In this document: positions 1 to 10,100 of the stretch, piece by piece
How positions within the stretch are numbered: the first letter of the stretch is position 1
Layout of the letters: every line of letters begins with the position of its first letter
Origin: Chamaesiphon sp041738715
GTDB taxonomy: Bacteria; Cyanobacteriota; Cyanobacteriia; Cyanobacteriales; Chamaesiphonaceae
Assembly (NCBI GenBank): GCA_041738715.1
Contig: JBGSPI010000087.1
Coordinates: forward strand, 90,811-154,810
Direction of reading: 5' to 3'
DNA: 64,000 nucleotides
The notes under the pieces: model-generated
Told to the model about the DNA's origin: nothing
Database searches by the model: none
Seen by the model: the letters and a program-made list of their open reading frames with translations, nothing else
Made by a program: the position numbers and the translations under genes

Positions 1-191
1 TTAGCCAAATACATGCTTACTAGACTAATATTTTTCTGTCAATCTCCAAATATTTGGGCGTGATTTTTGGAGCTATAAAAATATTGCTAACGAGCAACGC
101 CTGTCTGGCTAAATGTTCTGTCTTTGTGAATGCTCGATCAAGTAGCATAACAAGCCAACAATCTCACTTGAATGACTATTAATTGAACATA

Positions 192-1022
192 ATGTCTAAT
201 CCTCCCCCGCCCGATCGCATAAATCCAAATCAATGGCAATACTGGATTATTAGGGTGGTACCGATGTTATTGATCACAATTCTGACGATCTCACTACCAG
301 GCCTATTAAAGCAATTAGCTGGCGGATCTGAGTTAAGCGCAGAACAGATCGCCAAATTACAGGAAAAAATTCGCTCGACCTCGATTAAAGTGTTAGCACA
401 TGGTCAAACGATCGGTTCAGGAATTCTATTCGGTAGGTTAGATAACGTTTATACTGTCGCGACAAATGCTCATGTGATCCAATCTGCCAGATCACCATTT
501 CAACTTCAAACCCCAGATGGCGAAATTTATGCCGCTGCTTTAGTCGCGCCCCCACTCGGTCAAAATCGGGATTTGAGTATCTTACGGTTTCAGAGTCGCC
601 GCATTTATCATATTGCTAAATCAGCTACAAGTATGCCCAAAGTTGGCGATCGAGTGTGGGCATCTGGGTTCCCTCTCGATCCGCAAACACTCTCAGCCCA
701 GTCTCAAATCGCTCCCACCGGATTAACGATCGTCGATGGTCAAATCACCCACATTTTCCGCATAGCGATATCTGGCGGCTATAGTATTGGCTATGATAGC
801 CCGATTAGAAAAGGGATGAGCGGGGGAGCCTTGGTGAATCGAGATGGAGAATTAGTGGGGATGAATGGCGTTCATGCAGATCCACTCTGGAATACCGCCG
901 AGGTGCTCGAAGATGGTTCGACGGTCAGTGAAATAGTGCAAGAGCAGATTAGTCGATCTAGTTGGGCTATTCCCACTCAGTTGATCAAAGATTATCTTGG
1001 TGCAATTGATGAGTCAGACTGA
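192..1022 (+). CDS. Membrane-anchored trypsin-like serine protease (S1 family, HtrA-like core)
   Basis: This encodes a chymotrypsin-fold serine protease that probably acts outside the cytoplasmic membrane, attached by one N-terminal membrane segment (about residues 16-38 of the 276-residue product). The catalytic triad is visible, with His in the block TNAHVIQ, Asp in NRDLSIL and Ser in GMSGGALV. No PDZ domain follows, unlike DegP/HtrA, so it is a single-domain member. A TTG codon at 183 is also possible, but the ATG at 192 (MSNPPPP) is preferred. The gene faces the rpo operon and shares a hairpin terminator with it. Substrate and cellular role cannot be inferred from sequence. Confidence 0.85.
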   Translation: MSNPPPPDRINPNQWQYWIIRVVPMLLITILTISLPGLLKQLAGGSELSAEQIAKLQEKIRSTSIKVLAHGQTIGSGILFGRLDNVYTVATNAHVIQSARSPFQLQTPDGEIYAAALVAPPLGQNRDLSILRFQSRRIYHIAKSATSMPKVGDRVWASGFPLDPQTLSAQSQIAPTGLTIVDGQITHIFRIAISGGYSIGYDSPIRKGMSGGALVNRDGELVGMNGVHADPLWNTAEVLEDGSTVSEIVQEQISRSSWAIPTQLIKDYLGAIDESD

Positions 1023-1024
1023 CA

Positions 1025-1052
1025 AAAAAGCTCCCCAAATGGTGAGCTTTTT
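1025..1052. terminator. Bidirectional hairpin terminator between the protease gene and rpoC2
   Basis: An A-tract and GCTC are mirrored by GAGC and a T-tract around an AAAT loop (AAAAAGCTCCCC-AAAT-GGTGAGCTTTTT). It sits just after the protease stop and before the rpoC2 stop on the other strand, so it can end transcription from both sides. Confidence 0.75.
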
Positions 1053-1077
1053 CGTTAGGCATAAATCCTAAAACTGA

Positions 1078-4000
1078 CTATTCAAAATCATCATCATCCT
1101 CGACATCACCACCAATTGGCGATTCCCAATCGAAATCATCATCATCTTCACTACTAGCCGGAGCCTTAACCGTATCACCGTATAATCCGGCAAATTCGTC
1201 CTCTTCCTCGCTACTTGAAGGTTTGATAATCGATAATCCACCGAGGGTATCGTCTAAATCGTAACTGCGGGCAGTACGATCGTCAAGAATTATATCCTCA
1301 TCACTACCGATCATCCCTTCGTAGGCACCATATAGCCCCGAATTGCCATAATCACTATCGAGAATCGGACTAGATACTCCATCCTCATAGGCATTAAAGC
1401 CTGTACCCGCAGGAATTAGACGACCAATAATGACGTTCTCTTTCAAGCCGCGTAACCAGTCAGATTTACCCTCAATCGCTGCTTCCGTGAGGACACGGGT
1501 AGTTTCTTGGAAACTGGCAGCGGAAATGAAGCTATCAGTGTTCAAGGATGCCTTGGTAATACCGAGCAGCATCGGCGTATATTCAGCCGGTGCGGCACCA
1601 GTAATCGACATGGCTTCATTTACCTGTTCGACTTGGCGGAGTTCTTGCAGTTCTCCAGGCAGCATGGTTGTGTCACCACCATCATCGATCCGCACTTTGG
1701 AGGTCATCTGACGAACGATCACTTCAATATGTTTGTCCGAAATATCTACCCCTTGAGATTGATAAACAGACTGCACTTCATTCACGAGGAATGCTTGAGC
1801 TTTTTGGAGGGCAAGCAGAGCCGCTTCAAACACCCCATGTTCCTGACGGAAATGGTTGAAGAAAACCTCTAAAATCTCATGCGGGTTAGATTGACCATCT
1901 GTGAGTAAATGTCCCGCTTGTACTTCATTCCCGTCGGAGACGAGCAAGTTTTGACCGGGGGAGAGGAAGTATTCTTCAACAGCACCACTACGATCGATTA
2001 CTTTAATTTCGATCGGCTCGTTATCTTCACCGTAGATGACCGAAACGGTACCAGTACTGCGGTTGAGAATACAGGGATCTTTAGGTTTACGCGCTTCGAG
2101 AAGTTCTTCAATCCGTGGCAAACCTTGGATGATATCTCCCGTTTTCGATCGCTCAAATACCAACAGCACCAGATTATCACCCCGTTGGACTAGATCTCCA
2201 GTATCGATATGCAGTAAGGCACCAGGTGATACACGATAGGGTCTGGCCATCCGCAAGGCAACACTAGTATCATTTACTTCTAATACCTGACCGGATTCTG
2301 GACTGGGAATACCTTCAGCAATTTCGCTGCCAGAAACTAGCAGTTTGCCGGCCTTCACGCTAGGTTTAACTCCATTGGTGTCGATGGTAACTCGATCGGT
2401 ATCGCGAATTATTAACACCCGGCGGACTGACTCTGCACCTTGGCGAATGCCTCGGACTTCACCCGCATGTTTACAGCGAATTTCTGTCCGTGCCACTACT
2501 GCACCAGGTGCAATTTGTTGACCATCCGTGACCAAAGCTTCGGTGTATGTGCTACCACCTAGATTATCTCCAGAGGTATCACGACGGATCGTCAGAGATT
2601 CGAGAATCACTAGTTGGAGTCGAAGTTCGCCAGTTTCCTCATCTTTGATCAGTTCAATATCAGCAGCGAGTTGAGGACTACTATTGGTTGCGTCCATCTC
2701 CAGTACTAATTGAGTGCGGAGCAGTTCGACACCATCGATCGATTTGACCCGCTCTCCATCTTTATAGGGTACACGCTGGACAGCACGTAATTCGATCGCC
2801 CCTTGGGCACCTGCTTTATTGATCGAAGCCTGGGATGGCAAGTTGGGTTCATCCGGTACGGCATATTCCACAACTGGACGGATCAGCAGTGCGGAGCCTT
2901 CTGGGGTTTCGACATATTCCAAGTAACGTAACTCGGTGACAGGTTCGAGTTCGGGTACGGGTTTTTGACCGGGATAAACGATCGTGCCCGTTACCGACTG
3001 TCCGGCTTCTGGATCGTCGAGGAGATGGAGATCGCCCGGTTTAATGGTGATTTCCCGCAGAATATCGTTTTTCTGGATCACTTCCACAATCCCACTAATC
3101 CCACAGAAGATATCGCGGATGACTTCTGTGCCAGCTTCGACATACTGTCCATCCTCAACAATCAGCAAGGAGATGTCTTTATTCACCTCATGGGATTCCT
3201 CCGGCACCCAGAGGATTGTGCCACCTTGGACGACTTCATAGCCCTGTTTGGCTTTACCTTTTTTCTGGACATCCAGTCCGGCAAATTTGACAATCCCGCC
3301 GGTGCGCGTGCGATAGCGATCGTCGATTAACTCCGCAACAGCGGTGCTGTTCTGCACCTTGGTGCCTGGAGGGGTCAGAAGTTGGAAGCGTTGATTATCA
3401 TCAGTGGCAATAATATATTGTTCGCGACCGCTATGACTTTCTACTTCTACTTTGGCCCGATCGAGGGATACTGATGAGGTGATAATCTCAATTTCCCGTT
3501 CGCCGCGCAACCGCACCACCCCGCCATTAACTGAGACTAACCGGGTTTCTGCTAGTACGCCTTCAACTTCCACATGGTCGCCATTTTTGACGACTGCTTC
3601 AGCACCAGGAGGGAGGTTATAAACTTCGCCTGATAGTACCCAGATCAAGCCACCCCGTTGGGCACTCCGAGTCATGTTGCCTTGTCTGTCAGTTTTTTCT
3701 TCAGGCACGATTCCTTCAAACATCACTTCCCCAGCCAGGTCGGAAGCTACGTCTTTGGTCGCTTTCTCCGTCGAACGTCCACCCTTACTCAGAGCGATTT
3801 CGGCCAACAGATCTCCAGCTTTGACCTCGGCCCCATCGGCAACTAACAACAGAGAACCAGGAGTGAGGTTGAAGACTTTTTTCTTACCTTTACCCTTGGG
3901 TTCGATAATCAAATCACCACTGACTTCCACCTGTTCCCGCTCTTCCCCGTGACGAGTTCGCACATCTCGTACCCGCAGATTAGAGAATTTAACGATGCCA

Positions 4001-5085
4001 TCATGGGGGGCATGAATTTGTTTTTCGACTTCCCCAGTGAACACCCCACCGGTGTGGAATGTCCGCATAGTCAATTGAGTTCCAGGTTCACCAATCGATT
4101 GTGCCGCAATAATCCCAACTGCTTCACCTAAGTCTACTAGATGTCCATGTGCTAGACTCCAACCATAGCAAAGTTGACAAACGGAACGGGCCGCCTCACA
4201 AGTGAGTGCCGAACGGACAAACACAGACTTGACATCGGCTTTGGTAATTGCCGCAATTAGATCTTCATCTAATTGTTGGTTACGTGAACCAATTAATGCT
4301 TTAGTTTCAGGGTGGTGGACATCCGCCGCGAGTACGCGACCGTGCATCCGGCTGGCGAGGGAAATCAGGACGCGATCTCCATCTTTCATCGCTTCGACAT
4401 GTAAACCGCGCGTTGTGCCGCAGTCATGTTCGCGGACGATCACATCCTGGGATACGTCTACCAGACGGCGAGTCAGGTATCCAGAGTCTGCCGTCCGTAA
4501 GGCGGTATCGACGAGTCCTTTCCGTGCCCCGTATGAGGAAATAATGTACTCGGTAACGGTTAGACCTTCTTTAAAGTTGGTCTTAATTGGCAAGTCGATA
4601 ATTTCCCCCTGGGGATTTGCCATCAAACCCCGCATCCCCACTAACTGGCGTACTTGGGACAGATTTCCCCGCGCTCCAGAGAATGCCATCATGTAGACGG
4701 AGTTGAGCGGATAATTTTCCCGGAAGTTGACAACCACCTGATCCTTGAGGCTCTCCGATGTCATGTTCCAGGTGTCGATTACCTTCTGAAAGCGTTCGAC
4801 TTCGGTAATCTCCCCACGGGTATATTTAGCTTCTGTTTCGGTGATCGTATCTTCGGCAGCTTTGAGCATTTCCACCTTAATTGGTGGAATTTTTAAGTCA
4901 TCGATACTAATCGACACCCCTGCTCTAGTCGCAAACCGAAAACCCAATTCCTTGAGTTTGTCCGCCATCTGCGCTGTCCGAGCAGTTCCATAGTGCCGGA
5001 ACGACCACGTAATCAGTTTTTTTAGCTGACCTTTATCAACCATGCGGTTGTTAAAAACGATCGGCTTTCTCTCTTTTTCGCTCAT
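1078..5085 (-). CDS. rpoC2: DNA-directed RNA polymerase subunit beta-prime, C-terminal part (RpoC2)
   Basis: This is the C-terminal half of the RNA polymerase largest subunit, encoded separately as in all cyanobacteria and chloroplasts. The 1335-residue length fits cyanobacterial RpoC2 with its large insertion in the trigger-loop region. A bridge-helix block (about residues 132-155), four Cys for the second zinc site (Cys222, 296, 303, 306) and the trigger-loop start (GEAVGIIAAQSIGEPGTQLT, about 320-339) are visible. The extreme C-terminus is a long Asp/Glu-rich tail. It is the last gene of the rpsT-tatD-rpoB-rpoC1-rpoC2 series. The spacer to rpoC1 holds octamer repeats and a palindrome. Confidence 0.98.
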   Translation of the reverse strand: MSEKERKPIVFNNRMVDKGQLKKLITWSFRHYGTARTAQMADKLKELGFRFATRAGVSISIDDLKIPPIKVEMLKAAEDTITETEAKYTRGEITEVERFQKVIDTWNMTSESLKDQVVVNFRENYPLNSVYMMAFSGARGNLSQVRQLVGMRGLMANPQGEIIDLPIKTNFKEGLTVTEYIISSYGARKGLVDTALRTADSGYLTRRLVDVSQDVIVREHDCGTTRGLHVEAMKDGDRVLISLASRMHGRVLAADVHHPETKALIGSRNQQLDEDLIAAITKADVKSVFVRSALTCEAARSVCQLCYGWSLAHGHLVDLGEAVGIIAAQSIGEPGTQLTMRTFHTGGVFTGEVEKQIHAPHDGIVKFSNLRVRDVRTRHGEEREQVEVSGDLIIEPKGKGKKKVFNLTPGSLLLVADGAEVKAGDLLAEIALSKGGRSTEKATKDVASDLAGEVMFEGIVPEEKTDRQGNMTRSAQRGGLIWVLSGEVYNLPPGAEAVVKNGDHVEVEGVLAETRLVSVNGGVVRLRGEREIEIITSSVSLDRAKVEVESHSGREQYIIATDDNQRFQLLTPPGTKVQNSTAVAELIDDRYRTRTGGIVKFAGLDVQKKGKAKQGYEVVQGGTILWVPEESHEVNKDISLLIVEDGQYVEAGTEVIRDIFCGISGIVEVIQKNDILREITIKPGDLHLLDDPEAGQSVTGTIVYPGQKPVPELEPVTELRYLEYVETPEGSALLIRPVVEYAVPDEPNLPSQASINKAGAQGAIELRAVQRVPYKDGERVKSIDGVELLRTQLVLEMDATNSSPQLAADIELIKDEETGELRLQLVILESLTIRRDTSGDNLGGSTYTEALVTDGQQIAPGAVVARTEIRCKHAGEVRGIRQGAESVRRVLIIRDTDRVTIDTNGVKPSVKAGKLLVSGSEIAEGIPSPESGQVLEVNDTSVALRMARPYRVSPGALLHIDTGDLVQRGDNLVLLVFERSKTGDIIQGLPRIEELLEARKPKDPCILNRSTGTVSVIYGEDNEPIEIKVIDRSGAVEEYFLSPGQNLLVSDGNEVQAGHLLTDGQSNPHEILEVFFNHFRQEHGVFEAALLALQKAQAFLVNEVQSVYQSQGVDISDKHIEVIVRQMTSKVRIDDGGDTTMLPGELQELRQVEQVNEAMSITGAAPAEYTPMLLGITKASLNTDSFISAASFQETTRVLTEAAIEGKSDWLRGLKENVIIGRLIPAGTGFNAYEDGVSSPILDSDYGNSGLYGAYEGMIGSDEDIILDDRTARSYDLDDTLGGLSIIKPSSSEEEDEFAGLYGDTVKAPASSEDDDDFDWESPIGGDVEDDDDFE

Positions 5086-5096
5086 GATCTAGGGGG

Positions 5097-5171
5097 GTGG
5101 GGGGACTGGGGGACTGGGGACGGGGGGACTGGGGGACTGGGGGAAAGGAACAGTTAACTGTTCCTTTCCCC
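5097..5171. repeat. GGGGGACT octamer array and 32-bp perfect palindrome in the rpoC1-rpoC2 spacer
   Basis: An imperfect tandem array of the 8-bp unit GGGGGACT runs from about 5097 to 5143. It abuts a perfect palindrome at 5140-5171 whose left arm is GGGGAAAGGAACAGTT. In the polycistronic rpo mRNA the palindrome would fold as a strong hairpin. The same octamer occurs in at least six other spacers of the window. Confidence 0.9.
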
Positions 5172-5198
5172 TTTCTCCTTTCCCCTTTTCCCTATTTA

Positions 5199-7076
5199 CT
5201 ACATCGAAAGGACTTCTTGAATGGTTTTGTTGTAGATAATTCTGCCTGGAGTGGTAAAGATATATTGGGAGAGCAATTCACCGGAGGTGGTTTCCCGAAT
5301 TCGGCGATATTTATAACGTTTGGTAATTGTACCGTCGCCCGTGTCGAGCGTCTCTAGTGGTTCAGTTTCTGGTTCGTCGGATTCCATCGGACCGTCATAT
5401 CTGACCCAGACAAAGTTGTGGATGTTGAGTTCTGCTCGATCGTAGGCACGGATTACATCTTCGAGATTTGAGAAATACCGTTCAGTCAAATCTGGTAATG
5501 CGGGATTCTTCGCGGTGAGATAATAACAACCTAACACCATATCCTGGGACGGAGCCACAATCGGCGAACCAGTTGCTGGGGATAGAATATTATTACTCGC
5601 GAGCATTAGCAATCTCGCTTCTGCTTGTGACTCTAAGGAGAGGGGCACGTGAACCGCCATTTGGTCGCCGTCAAAGTCAGCGTTAAATGCGGGACAGACC
5701 AGGGGATGGAGTTGAATGGCTCGACCCTCAACAATAATTGGTTCAAAGGCTTGAATCCCCAATCGGTGCAATGTTGGTGCCCGATTTAGCATCACTGGAT
5801 GTCCGGCGATGACTTCTTCTAGTACATCCCAAACACTCGCATCACCGCGTTGGATCAGTTTCTTCGCTGCTTTGATATTATTGACAAGATTATTCTTGAT
5901 TAACCGATGGATCACAAAGGGTTGGAATAATTCGATCGCCATTTCTCGCGGTAAGCCACACTGATGAATCTTCAGTTTTGGCCCGACGACAATGACCGAA
6001 CGACCGGAGTAATCTACCCGTTTACCGAGCAGGTTCTGCCGGAAACGTCCTTGTTTCCCTTCAATAATATCGGATAGAGATTTGAGGGCACGGTTATTTG
6101 CCCCAACGACAGTCCGCCCCCGTCTACCATTATCGATCAGTGCATCAACGGCTTCTTGGAGCATCCGTTTTTCATTCCGCACGATGATTTCTGGTGCGAG
6201 AATTTCTTGCAATCTTGCCAGTCGGTTATTCCGGTTGATCACCCGTCGATACAGGTCATTTAAGTCGGAAGTTGCGAAACGTCCGCCGTCAAGTTGCACC
6301 ATTGGGCGCAAGTCAGGGGGAATCACCGGAACATAACTGAGAATCATCCAATCAGGACGGCTTCCGGTAGCGATAAAGTTATCGATTACCCGCAGGCGTT
6401 TGATTAACTTCGCCCGTTTCTGCCCCTTGGATTCGCTGATTTGTTCACGGAGCTTTTCAGCCTCTTCTTCCAATTGCAGGTCTTCGAGGAGCCGCTGGAC
6501 GGCTTCTGCGCCAATTCCAACTTCGACTCCCTCTAACTCTGAATCTTCACTATAAATACGTTCCTCGATTTCCAACCACTGTTCTTCTGTGAGTAGTTGT
6601 TTATACGCTAGGGTATCATCATTCCCCGGGGCGAGGACAACATAGGAGTTGAAATAGACGATTTGTTCGACATCTCGCAAGGGCATATCCAGCAGAATAC
6701 TCAAGTAGCTGGGAATCCCTTTGAGATACCAGACATGAGATACTGGTGCAGCCAGTTTGATAAAGCCCATCCGGTGTCTCCGCACGCGGGATTCGGTCAC
6801 TTCTACCCCGCACCGTTCACAGACAATGCCACGATGGCGGACACGCTTGTACTTGCCACAATGACATTCCCAATCCTTGGCTGGACCAAAGATCCGTTCG
6901 CAAAATAAGCCGTCCATTTCCGGTTTTAATGTCCGGTAGTTAATGGTTTCCGGTTTGGTCACTTCACCGACTAGCTGACCATTGGGGAGGTTGCGGGAAC
7001 CCCATTCGCGAATTCGATCAGGTGAAGCAATCCCAATTTTAACGTAATCAAACTTAGTTTCTAGCTTTTGACGCAT
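5199..7076 (-). CDS. rpoC1: DNA-directed RNA polymerase subunit gamma, N-terminal part of beta-prime (RpoC1)
   Basis: This 625-residue protein is the N-terminal half of beta-prime, the cyanobacterial gamma subunit. It carries the first zinc site (Cys71, 73, 86, 89) and the active-site magnesium loop NADFDGDQ (residues 465-472, with Asp467, 469 and 471). The order rpoB-rpoC1-rpoC2 is intact and collinear. The 120-bp gap to rpoB is occupied by a repeat with long inverted arms, and the gap to rpoC2 by an octamer repeat, so co-transcription would have to read through two hairpin-forming repeats. Confidence 0.98.
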   Translation of the reverse strand: MRQKLETKFDYVKIGIASPDRIREWGSRNLPNGQLVGEVTKPETINYRTLKPEMDGLFCERIFGPAKDWECHCGKYKRVRHRGIVCERCGVEVTESRVRRHRMGFIKLAAPVSHVWYLKGIPSYLSILLDMPLRDVEQIVYFNSYVVLAPGNDDTLAYKQLLTEEQWLEIEERIYSEDSELEGVEVGIGAEAVQRLLEDLQLEEEAEKLREQISESKGQKRAKLIKRLRVIDNFIATGSRPDWMILSYVPVIPPDLRPMVQLDGGRFATSDLNDLYRRVINRNNRLARLQEILAPEIIVRNEKRMLQEAVDALIDNGRRGRTVVGANNRALKSLSDIIEGKQGRFRQNLLGKRVDYSGRSVIVVGPKLKIHQCGLPREMAIELFQPFVIHRLIKNNLVNNIKAAKKLIQRGDASVWDVLEEVIAGHPVMLNRAPTLHRLGIQAFEPIIVEGRAIQLHPLVCPAFNADFDGDQMAVHVPLSLESQAEARLLMLASNNILSPATGSPIVAPSQDMVLGCYYLTAKNPALPDLTERYFSNLEDVIRAYDRAELNIHNFVWVRYDGPMESDEPETEPLETLDTGDGTITKRYKYRRIRETTSGELLSQYIFTTPGRIIYNKTIQEVLSM

Positions 7077-7080
7077 AATT

Positions 7081-7188
7081 TAGGCTTTAGGCTTTAGGGG
7101 TTAGACTTTAGGGATTAGACTTGAGGGGGTTAGGCATCAGGCAGACACTTAGGGGAACGCAGCGCATTCGCCTAAAGCCTAAAGCCTA
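7081..7188. repeat. Heptamer repeat with 18-bp inverted arms in the rpoB-rpoC1 spacer
   Basis: Copies of the heptamer GGCTTTA start the spacer at 7081-7098. Their exact reverse complement (CCTAAAGCCTAAAGCCTA) closes it at 7171-7188, giving an 18-bp perfect stem around a loop of about 72 nt containing further degenerate units. It fills most of the 120-bp gap between rpoB and rpoC1. Confidence 0.9.
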
Positions 7189-7196
7189 ATCCCTAA

Positions 7197-10100
7197 CTAC
7201 ACTTCTTCTAAATCTTCACCACGAGCGAAGGATTCATAAGTTGGGCGCGAAGGAGCACGGCGGGTGTTGATATCTGCCATTAAATCGACTTCCACATCAC
7301 GGCTATCACCATCGGCAGTTTGCTCGACTTTATGGACAGCAATATCCAATCCAAGGGATTGTAACTCGCGCATGAGTACTTTAAATGACTCGGGAGTACC
7401 AGGGCTGGGGATAGATTTACCTTTAACGATCGCATTGAGGGCATCGTTCCGTCCTTGCATGTCATCAGACTTAACGGTGAGTAACTCTTGGAGTGTGTAA
7501 GCAGCACCGAAAGCTTCCAATGCCCATACTTCCATTTCCCCAAACCGTTGACCACCCTGTTGAGCTTTACCACCCAAGGGTTGTTGGGTAACGAGCGAAT
7601 AAGGGCCAGTAGAACGCGCGTGGATCTTGTCATCTACGAGGTGGACGAGTTTGAGCATATACGCTTTGCCGACAGTGACAGGTCTGTCGAAGGCTTCACC
7701 TGTCCGGCCATCATACACTGTGGTTTTACCTGGCTCATTTTCATCAAAAATCCAGGGTTTACCTTGGAGTTCTGCGGCGGCTTTGAGTTTCCCATGAACT
7801 GTCGATCGCGAGGCTTCTGGCGCGTACATTTCATCGAATGGGGTCACTTTAAACCGCAGGCCCAGATTGTGTCCCGCCCAACCGAGCAGACATTCAAAGA
7901 CCTGGCCAACATTCATCCGCGACGGTACACCGAGAGGATTGAGGACGATATCGACGGCGGTACCGTCGGGCAAGTAGGGCATATCTTCCACAGGTAGAAT
8001 TTTGGAAATAATCCCCTTATTTCCGTGGCGACCAGCCATTTTGTCCCCAACTTGGATCTTTCGTTTTTGGGCGACATAAATGCGGACAACCATATTCGCC
8101 CCAGGGGGTAGTTCATCGCCCTGTTCCCGGGTAAATACGCGGACATCGACGACGCGGCCTTTTTCACCATTGGGTACCCGCAGGGAGTTGTCACGCACAT
8201 CTCGCGCTTTTTCGCCAAAAATTGCCCGTAAAAGTTTTTCTTCTGGTGGTTGGTCGGATTCCCCTTTGGGAGTTACTTTACCAACCAGGATGTCGCCAGA
8301 AGCTACCCAAGCACCTTTGCGAATAATCCCTGTTTCGTCAAGGTTTCGCAATGATTCTTCACTTACGTTGGGAATTTCGCGGGTAATTTCTTCGGGGCCG
8401 AGCTTGGTTTGACGTGCCTCGATCTCAAACTTCTCGATGTGGATACTGGTGTAGTAATCCTGTGAGACCAATTTCTCACTAATGAGGATTGCATCCTCAT
8501 AGTTATAGCCTTCCCAAGGCATATAGGCAACGAGAATATTCTGTCCTAGCGCGAGTTCTCCACCTTCAGTTGCCGAACCATCAGCCAGTACCTGACCAGC
8601 AACTACTCGATCGCCGATCTTAACTAGCGGACGCTGATTCAGGCAAGTATCCTGGTTGGAACGATGGTATTTTTGGAGGATGTAAGTCTGAACCTTGCCT
8701 TGATCGTCTTGCACTTTGATCGATTCAGCTTCGATAAAGGTGACAATCCCGTCAGCTTTCGCCACAATCACCATCCCAGAGTCGCGCGCAGCTTGAACTT
8801 CCAGTCCAGTACCGACGAGGGGACGTTCAGGGCGCAAGAGTGGCACTGCTTGACGTTGCATGTTGGAACCCATTAGGGCACGGTTAGCATCATCATGTTC
8901 GAGGAAGGGAATCAGGGATGTCGCCACCGAAATAATCTGGACGGGCGAGATGGCTACATAGTCTACCTGATCGGGAGTAGTAGTCGTAAACTCATGGCGA
9001 TAGCGCACCGGAATCGTCGAACCTAAGATATACCCATTCTCATCAGTGGTAATATCTCCAGGTGCGACCCGCAAGTCATCCTCCTGATCCGCCGTCATGT
9101 ATTCAGCTTCGAGTTCCCGCTTCACTCGACCATTTTCTACTGGTAAGAAAGGCGTTTCGATAAAGCCATACTGATTTACCCGTGCGTGAGTAGCTAGGGA
9201 ACCAATCAAGCCAGCGTTAGGTCCTTCCGGTGTTTCGATCGGGCAAATCCGCCCGTAGTGGGAGGTGTGGATGTCCCGCACGGCAAAACCAGCCCGTTCT
9301 CTGGTTAAACCACCAGGACCTAATGCTGAGAGTCGGCGTTTGTGGGTCAACTCGGCGAGGGGATTGGTTTGATCCATAAACTGGGACAGTTGGGAAGAAC
9401 CAAAAAATTCCTTCACCGCTGCCACTAAGGGTTTAGGATTGACCAAACTAGCTGGAGTCAAACTACTCGTCTCAGAAACCGTCATCCGTTCGCGGATAAT
9501 CCGTTCTAACCGATTTAACCCAACCCGAATTTGGTTCTGGAGTAACTCACCGACAGAACGCACGCGGCGATTACCTAAGTGGTCGATGTCATCGGTACTA
9601 CCGATATCAAATTCGAGATTGATCAAATAATCGATCGCACACAAGATATCCTGGGGTGTTAGTACCCGCACGGCATCTGGTGTGGTTAGACGTAATTTAC
9701 GATTTAATTTATACCGTCCAACTTTACCTAGATCGTAACGTTTGGGATCAAAGAATCGTGAATCGAGCAGTTGTTGACCACCACTGACAGTAGGCGGCTC
9801 ACCTGGACGCAACTTTTTATACAACTCCATCAAGGCTTCTTCTTCGGTCAGGTTGCCTTCTTTTTCGATGGTCTTCTGATAAAATTCGGGGTGACGCAGG
9901 GAGTCAAAAATCTCCCCGTCGGTTAATCCCAAAGCTTTTAATAGCACCTGTGCTGAAAGTTTACGGGTTTTATCGATCCGCACCCAGACAATATCATTTT
10001 TGTCGGTCTCAAATTTCAGCCACGCGCCTCGGTTGGGAATTAATGACGCGCTATACGTCCGCCGACCATTTTTATCTAGCTCGGACTTATAATAAACTCC

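Noticed and set aside
4202..4696. 164-codon open frame opposite rpoC2
   Set aside because: Ser/Arg/Thr-rich shadow of the conserved RpoC2 frame, like the other plus-strand frames in 1.4-10 kb.
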